Assembly (NCBI GenBank): GCA_938082915.1
Contig: CALKCG010000185.1
Coordinates: 1 to 11,176 of the forward strand
From: an uncultured archaeon
Lineage (GTDB): Archaea; Thermoproteota; CALKCG01; B24
Direction of reading: 5' to 3'
Length of the DNA stretch: 11,176 nucleotides
A model generated the notes under the pieces. The model was not told where the DNA came from. It saw only the letters and a list, made by a program, of their open reading frames with translations, and searched no databases. This document shows positions 7,658-11,176 of the stretch, one piece after another. Made by a program: the position numbers and the translations under genes. Each line of letters opens with the position of its first letter. The stretch's first letter is position 1.

Positions 7658-7696
7658 AAGTTGACTGTCCGTATACAGTCTTATCGCTAGTCTCCA

Positions 7697-7966
7697 TTAT
7701 ACAGCTGTAAGCTCAACTCCATACTGAGCCGCTTGAACGTATATAACAAGGCTGTCAAATCCATCTTTAATCTTAAAGTAGGGTAATTTCAACGAAGCTA
7801 CCATCAGGCATCTGAACACGTAAAATACTCCTCTCTAAACTCGACATACAGACCATGCCAGAACGTCGCTGAAGAAATCGTTCAAGTCTTTGCCATGGGC
7901 ATTCTTCATAGAGTCTAGCAATTCTTGTAGATAGGTTGAATCTAGGTCGTAAGAAGAGTTTTTCCA
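7697..7966 (-). pseudogene. Possible decayed small reading frame with an internal TAG stop
   Basis: Read on the minus strand, one frame runs 43 codons from 7966, meets TAG at 7837-7835, then continues 45 more sense codons to TAA at 7699-7697. Both halves look protein-like: the first includes YLQELLDSMKNAHGKDLNDF, the second LKLPYFKIKDGFDSLVIYV and then AAQYGVELTAV. TGA directly precedes the first codon and no good start leads the second half. An overlapping frame (7970-7773, ATG start, 65 residues, ending VQMPDGSFVEITLL) is the rival reading; it could be a real small gene, or both could be parts of one frameshifted gene. I do not recognise a family. The decayed-gene reading is an inference from composition only. 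Confidence 0.3.
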
Positions 7967-7995
7967 TCATTTATTGGATGCCTTCTTTCACAATA

Positions 7996-8003
7996 TTTTT
8001 AAG
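7996..8003 (+). promoter_or_regulatory. TATA-like box of the leuCDB operon
   Basis: TTTTTAAG, centred about 47 bases before the leuC ATG, would start transcription near 8026. That leaves a leader of about 20 bases, long enough to carry the GGTGA at 8034-8038. A second AT-rich candidate (AACTTAAAC, near 8012-8020) would start too late to include that site. Confidence 0.4.
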
Positions 8004-8033
8004 CTTTTCGAAACTTAAACATTTGAAACTATA

Positions 8034-8038
8034 GGTGA
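8034..8038 (+). promoter_or_regulatory. Ribosome-binding site of leuC
   Basis: GGTGA lies eight bases before ATG 8047, a standard archaeal Shine-Dalgarno sequence and spacing. It fixes the leuC start. ATG 8056, three codons later, is a less well-spaced alternative. Confidence 0.6.
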
Positions 8039-8046
8039 GTGTTTAA

Positions 8047-9315
8047 ATGGTCGCTATGAACGTCGTTGAAAAAATTCTATGTAGAGCCTCAAGTAGAAGT
8101 GTGGTGGAGCCGGGTGAGATAATAAGGGCTAAAGTTGACCGTGTAATGTTTCACGACCTCACTGGTCCTTTAACGGTCAAAGCCTTTGAGGAAATAGGCG
8201 TTTCCAAGGTCTGGGACCCGGATAGAGTAGTCGTAATCTTCGACCATTTAGTACCCCCGAATAGTGAAAGGGCTGCTTTAAACCAGAGGACCATCAGGGA
8301 ATTCGTCAAAGAACAGAAGATTAAGTGGTTTTACGATATTGGTAGAGGTGGAATATGCCATCAAGTCATGGTTGAGAAAGGTCATGCTAAGCCCGGTGAA
8401 CTTATAATAGGGGCGGACTCTCATACATGCACATATGGTGCTGTGGGGGCTTTTTCAACGGGTATGGGGGCTACGGATGTAGCTGCGATTCTAGCTACTG
8501 GTGAAACCTGGCTTAGGGTTCCAGAAACAGTCTGTATGGAAATTGACGGTGAACTGGGAGATATGGTTACTCCTAAGGACGTGATACTCCACATCATAGG
8601 GTGTTTGGGTGTTTCAGGCGCTGTCTACAAGGCCGTTGTTTTCAAAGGATTTACCGTTGAAAAGATGAGTGTAAGTGGACGTATGACCATGTGTAATATG
8701 GCTGTTGAAATGGGCGCTAAAACTGGAATCGTTGAACCAGACCACGTTACTGAGCAGTTTTTCAAGTCTAAAAACATACCGTATAGCTCTGGATTCGTCA
8801 GCGACCAGAATGCCACCTTCGATGAAACTCACACTTTTGACGTTTCAAAGTTGGAGCCTCAAGTAGCGTGTCCGAATTCCGTAGACAACGTTAAACCGGT
8901 ATCTGAAGTTGAAGGTATTGAGATAGATCAAGCATACATAGGCTCTTGCACCAATGGGCGTCTTGAAGATTTAAGATTGGCCGCCAGAATAGCTAAGGGT
9001 AGAAATGTCAAACCTGACGTTAGGGCGATAATCGTTCCGGCTTCCCAAGAGGTATACCAAGAAGCGTTGAAAGAAGGTTTAATCGAAATCTTCCTACAGG
9101 CTGGTGCCCTAGTCTGCAATCCAACATGTGGCGCCTGCATAGGAGCACACATGGGTGTTATAAGCGAAGGTGAAACGTGTATAGCTTCGATAAACAGAAA
9201 CTTCATCGGGCGTATGGGCAGTCCCAGGGCCAAAGTTTACTTAGCTTCTCCGGCAACAGTTATGGCTTCTGCTTTAACAGGTGTTATAACAGACCCTAGA
9301 AGGGTGGCGACATGA
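8047..9315 (+). CDS. leuC: 3-isopropylmalate dehydratase large subunit (LeuC / homoaconitase-type)
   Basis: The large subunit of the two-part archaeal isopropylmalate isomerase converts 2-isopropylmalate to 3-isopropylmalate with LeuD, using a [4Fe-4S] cluster. The aconitase-superfamily cluster cysteines are present: Cys301 in IGSCTNGR, and Cys361 and Cys364 in NPTCGACIG. Other signatures are FDHLVPPNS (65-73), GADSHTCTYGA (122-132) and SINRNFIGRMGSP (381-393). Length 422 is typical for the short archaeal/HacA-like form; the bacterial E. coli-type LeuC is about 465. The ATG is backed by GGTGA at 8034-8038. The TGA stop overlaps the leuD ATG as ATGA, indicating translational coupling and 1:1 production. 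The same family includes methanogen homoaconitase (HacA), so substrate must come from context. The adjacent LeuB is Sulfolobus-type and leuA-like DNA follows, which favours leucine synthesis. Confidence 0.93.
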   Translation: MVAMNVVEKILCRASSRSVVEPGEIIRAKVDRVMFHDLTGPLTVKAFEEIGVSKVWDPDRVVVIFDHLVPPNSERAALNQRTIREFVKEQKIKWFYDIGRGGICHQVMVEKGHAKPGELIIGADSHTCTYGAVGAFSTGMGATDVAAILATGETWLRVPETVCMEIDGELGDMVTPKDVILHIIGCLGVSGAVYKAVVFKGFTVEKMSVSGRMTMCNMAVEMGAKTGIVEPDHVTEQFFKSKNIPYSSGFVSDQNATFDETHTFDVSKLEPQVACPNSVDNVKPVSEVEGIEIDQAYIGSCTNGRLEDLRLAARIAKGRNVKPDVRAIIVPASQEVYQEALKEGLIEIFLQAGALVCNPTCGACIGAHMGVISEGETCIASINRNFIGRMGSPRAKVYLASPATVMASALTGVITDPRRVAT

Positions 9316-9803
9316 TAGTAAGAGGTTCGGTTGTAAAATATGGAGATAACATAGATACGGACGTTATAGTGCCAGGCAAATACCTCGGTATAACAGACTA
9401 CGAAGAGCTTGGAAGGCATGCTTTAGAGGGGATAGACCCAGACTTCTCCAATAAGATTAAGCAGACTGGTATTCTAGTTGTCGGTGAAAACTTCGGATGT
9501 GGGTCTAGTAGAGAAGAAGCTCCAGTAGCTTTAAAGTATGCTGGTGTTAAATGTATAATCGCTAAATCCTTCGCCAGAATATTCTACAGAAACGCTATAA
9601 ACATTGGTCTACCCATAGTTGTATGCCCAGAAGCCTCTGAGAAATTGGACAACGGCGATATTGTCACAGTAAACTTGGCAGAAGGGGTGATAATCAATAC
9701 GTCTAAGAATGAGGTCTATAGAACCAAAGTGCTTCCAGAATTCATATTGGAAATACTTAAAGATGGCGGTTTAGTAGCCTACCTTCGGAGGAGGTTAACC
9801 TGA
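9312..9803 (+). CDS. leuD: 3-isopropylmalate dehydratase small subunit (LeuD)
   Basis: This 163-residue swivel-domain partner of LeuC has the usual archaeal length (about 160-170). Key signatures are GDNIDTDVIVPGKYL (11-25) and the substrate-binding ENFGCGSSREEAP (59-71), followed by AKSFARIFYRNAINIGLP (84-101). In archaeal small subunits, the loop after the first helix, here Tyr24-Leu25-Gly26-Ile27, is reported to set substrate choice. As I recall, methanogen homoaconitase has YLRT there and isopropylmalate isomerase YLVY; YLGI matches neither exactly. The ATG overlaps the leuC stop by four bases and is preceded by GGTG within the end of leuC. Its own TGA stop overlaps the CTG start of leuB. 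The GGAGGAGG site for leuB lies inside the last codons of this gene. Confidence 0.93.
   Translation: MIVRGSVVKYGDNIDTDVIVPGKYLGITDYEELGRHALEGIDPDFSNKIKQTGILVVGENFGCGSSREEAPVALKYAGVKCIIAKSFARIFYRNAINIGLPIVVCPEASEKLDNGDIVTVNLAEGVIINTSKNEVYRTKVLPEFILEILKDGGLVAYLRRRLT
9787..9794 (+). promoter_or_regulatory. Strong ribosome-binding site that decides a CTG start for leuB
   Basis: GGAGGAGG ends five bases before CTG 9800-9802. It is the strongest Shine-Dalgarno sequence noticed in the window. No ATG, GTG or TTG in the leuB frame lies near it, while CTG gives exactly the N-terminus expected of the family. Confidence 0.75.
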
Positions 9804-10846
9804 AAACATATAAAATCGCCTTAATACCCGGCGATGGTATAGGTCCAGAGTTAACAGAAGCAACTATGATGGTTTTAAACGCTGTTGAAAATACTTTAGG
9901 TTTAAACGTCGACTATGAGCTTCTCGAAGCTGGAGATAGATGTCTGCAGATGTATGGTGTTGCATTACCCGAGGAGACGGTTAAATCGATTATGAAGTCG
10001 GATGCTACGTTAAAAGGTCCTGTAGGTGAAACAGCAGCCGCGGTCATAGTGAAACTTAGACAGCTGTTAGACCTCTATGCAAATGTTAGACCGTTTAAAT
10101 CCTACCCGAATGTTCCATGTTTAAAGCCTAACATAGACTTCGTAATCATTAGAGAGAATACTGAAGACCTCTATAAGGGCTTTGAGTATAGGCTGGGCGA
10201 TGTGGCTGTAAGTCTAAGGGTAATAACTAGAACCGGGTCTGAACGTATAGCTAAGTATGCATTTGAAGAAGCTGTTAGAAGAAGTGTTAGACGTAAGGTT
10301 ACAGCCGTACATAAGGCTAATGTTTTAAAAGCCACGTGTGGTCTGTTTGCCGAAGTTTGCCGAGCAGTTGCTAGAAACTACCCTAATATTTCATACGGAG
10401 AACTTTACGTCGATGCTGCGGCGATGTTTTTAATAAAGAAGCCTGAAGACTTCGACGTAATCGTCACTACAAACATGTTTGGAGATATATTGAGCGACGA
10501 AGCGGCTCAGCTTGTAGGTGGATTAGGTGTAGCTCCCTCCGCCAATATCGGGGAAAAATATGGTCTATTCGAACCCGTTCATGGAGCGGCATGGGATATT
10601 GCAGGTCGAAACATAGCCAATCCGAGTAGCCTCATACTAGCAGCTAAGATGATGTTTGAATGGTTGGGCTTTAAAAACAACGATGAAGTTTGCTTGGAGG
10701 CAGCTAAAGTCATAGAAAAGTCTCTCGTGGAGGCTTTCAGAAGGAGATACGTAACCCCCGATTTGGGAGGAACTTTATCAACTAAGGATATGGGTTTGAA
10801 AGTCGCCTCTCTAATAGGAGAAGCCGCCTCGTGTAAAGACCCTTAA
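9800..10846 (+). CDS. leuB: 3-isopropylmalate dehydrogenase (LeuB), CTG start
   Basis: LeuB oxidatively decarboxylates 3-isopropylmalate with NAD. I place the start at CTG 9800 (348 residues), not the first ATG at 9866, because the 22 extra codons encode MKTYKIALIPGDGIGPEL, the conserved first strand and GDGIGPE motif. CTG overlaps the leuD stop as CTGA, behind GGAGGAGG. Visible residues are Arg87 and Arg97 in LRQLLDLYANVRP, Arg118 and Tyr125 in IRENTEDLYKG, Lys172 in VHKANVLKA, Asp205 in YVDAAA, and metal ligands Asp229 and Asp233 in FGDILSDEA. The NAD-binding loop is EPVHGAAWDIAGRNIANPSS (258-277). The segment GPVGETAAAVIVKLRQ resembles, from memory, the Sulfolobus LeuB; bacterial LeuB has an RPE.GLL pattern instead. 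Homoisocitrate or isocitrate dehydrogenase is the alternative within the family, but operon context favours leucine. Confidence 0.92.
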   Translation: MKTYKIALIPGDGIGPELTEATMMVLNAVENTLGLNVDYELLEAGDRCLQMYGVALPEETVKSIMKSDATLKGPVGETAAAVIVKLRQLLDLYANVRPFKSYPNVPCLKPNIDFVIIRENTEDLYKGFEYRLGDVAVSLRVITRTGSERIAKYAFEEAVRRSVRRKVTAVHKANVLKATCGLFAEVCRAVARNYPNISYGELYVDAAAMFLIKKPEDFDVIVTTNMFGDILSDEAAQLVGGLGVAPSANIGEKYGLFEPVHGAAWDIAGRNIANPSSLILAAKMMFEWLGFKNNDEVCLEAAKVIEKSLVEAFRRRYVTPDLGGTLSTKDMGLKVASLIGEAASCKDP

Positions 10847-10862
10847 GAGGGGTAAGCTTTTT
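10839..10862 (+). terminator. Possible terminator at the end of leuB
   Basis: ACCCTT-AAG-AGGGGT (10839-10853) can form a six-pair stem with one G-U pair. It is followed by T5 at 10858-10862. The stem contains the leuB TAA stop codon. The same T-run forms part of the TATA-like box of the next gene, so terminator and promoter overlap. The stem is short and the T-run brief. Confidence 0.35.
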
Positions 10863-10864
10863 AA
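10856..10864 (+). promoter_or_regulatory. TATA-like box of the leuA-type gene
   Basis: GCTTTTTAA is centred about 29 bases before ATG 10889, and no Shine-Dalgarno sequence precedes that ATG. The spacing fits a leaderless or nearly leaderless transcript, separate from the coupled leuCDB message. Confidence 0.45.
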
Positions 10865-10888
10865 CGTCAAGCTTCATTTTATTCAATC

Positions 10889-11176
10889 ATGCCTCCTCGT
10901 TATATAAGGATATTCGACACTACGCTGCGGGATGGTGAGCAGACACCAGGCGTAGCTTTAACGGCTGAGGATAAACTCATCATAGCGCGTCAATTGGCCA
11001 ATCTAGGTGTGGATATAATTGAGGCTGGTTTCCCGATTACCTCTAGGGGTGAAGCTGAAGCCGTTAAATTGATAGCTAAAGATGGTTTAAAGGTTGAAGT
11101 TTGCGGCCTAGCTAGAGCTTTAAAATCCGATATAGATGCTGTGATAGATTGTAGTTTAAGCAGCATACACCTCTTT
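10889..11176 (+). CDS. leuA: 2-isopropylmalate synthase family (LeuA/AksA/CimA type), N-terminal part
   Basis: The first 96 residues of a DRE-TIM metallolyase-like synthase are present before the right edge. These enzymes condense acetyl-CoA with a 2-keto acid; LeuA uses 2-ketoisovalerate in the first step of leucine synthesis. The signature IFDTTLRDGEQTPGV (8-22) holds the catalytic Arg14 and metal-binding Asp15, followed by Glu46 in IIEAGFPI and then VCGLARALKSDIDAVIDC (71-88). The ATG begins nine residues before the DTTLRDGEQ motif, as expected for archaeal LeuA. It lies 42 bases after leuB with its own TATA-like box and no Shine-Dalgarno site. Homocitrate synthase (AksA) and citramalate synthase (CimA) share these motifs and are separated mainly by regions not in the window. 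The leuA name rests on its leuCDB neighbours and on the sequence around VCGLARA. Confidence 0.85.
   Translation, partial: MPPRYIRIFDTTLRDGEQTPGVALTAEDKLIIARQLANLGVDIIEAGFPITSRGEAEAVKLIAKDGLKVEVCGLARALKSDIDAVIDCSLSSIHLF

Larger units (their letters stand above)
7658..8046. other. Intergenic region between the peptidase gene and leuC
   Basis: This 389-base gap has no intact convincing gene. Its plus strand is stop-rich. Its minus strand holds a decayed-looking frame (7697-7966) and an overlapping 65-codon frame (7773-7970). The last 60 bases carry the leuC promoter and ribosome-binding site. The short sequence TATACAG occurs twice, near 7672 and 7697. No tRNA-like cloverleaf was noticed. Confidence 0.5.

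Noticed and set aside
7835..7837. TAG in the decayed frame read as pyrrolysine
   Set aside because: The GH127 gene ends with an ordinary TAG, no pyl genes or methylamine methyltransferase are in the window, and the frame lacks a proper start. Decay or chance is simpler.
8614..9233. Antisense frames of 63-101 codons opposite leuC
   Set aside because: They run against a strongly conserved gene and look like mirror translations of it, with no start context of their own.
8047..11176. Coenzyme B or lysine (homocitrate-type) chain-elongation operon instead of leucine
   Set aside because: All families are shared between these routes, but the LeuB substrate region resembles Sulfolobus-type LeuB and the set LeuA-CDB is complete for leucine. 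It is kept as an alternative in the entries, not as the main call.

Overview
The window looks like a stretch of an archaeal chromosome, most probably from an uncultured Thermoproteota-type lineage (assignment inferred). The grounds are AT-rich TATA-like boxes about 25-30 bases before several starts, genes with no Shine-Dalgarno site next to genes with GGTG(A) or GGAGG sites, frequent TTG/GTG starts plus one CTG start, and a LeuB closely resembling, as I remember it, the Sulfolobus-type enzyme. No mobile element, CRISPR array, tRNA or rRNA was seen.

Left part (1-4938, minus strand): four genes read leftward. From upstream to downstream they are a URO-D superfamily protein that is not a true HemE, a deoxyribose-phosphate aldolase family protein (deoC), a GH127 beta-L-arabinofuranosidase family enzyme with its zinc/cysteine active site intact, and the N-terminal 237 residues of a polytopic membrane protein resembling DUF6785, cut by the window edge. 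Gaps of about 107-330 bases with their own TATA-like boxes suggest separate transcripts. Together they read as a sugar or glycoconjugate catabolic neighbourhood.

Middle part (4939-8046): a divergent promoter region containing a perfect 9-base inverted repeat leads rightward into a Gfo/Idh/MocA oxidoreductase and an M20 metallopeptidase. The two fit carbohydrate and peptide scavenging. A 389-base gap follows; its minus strand holds what looks like a decayed small reading frame.

Right part (8047-11176, plus strand): a leucine biosynthesis block. leuC, leuD and leuB are tightly coupled: leuC/leuD overlap by ATGA and leuD/leuB overlap by CTGA. This means leuB very probably starts at a CTG codon behind a strong GGAGGAGG site, 22 codons before its first ATG. 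A compact hairpin plus T-run follows leuB and overlaps the TATA-like box of a leuA-type synthase, which is cut by the right edge. In the pathway LeuA makes 2-isopropylmalate, LeuCD isomerises it to 3-isopropylmalate, and LeuB oxidatively decarboxylates that to the leucine precursor 2-ketoisocaproate. The homologous homocitrate-type chain-elongation pathways use the same families, so substrate assignment rests on sequence resemblance.

I see no clear previously undescribed system. The most interesting points are the CTG start of leuB, the non-HemE URO-D protein and variant DeoC beside an archaeal GH127 and an uncharacterised membrane protein, and the decayed frame near 7.8 kb.
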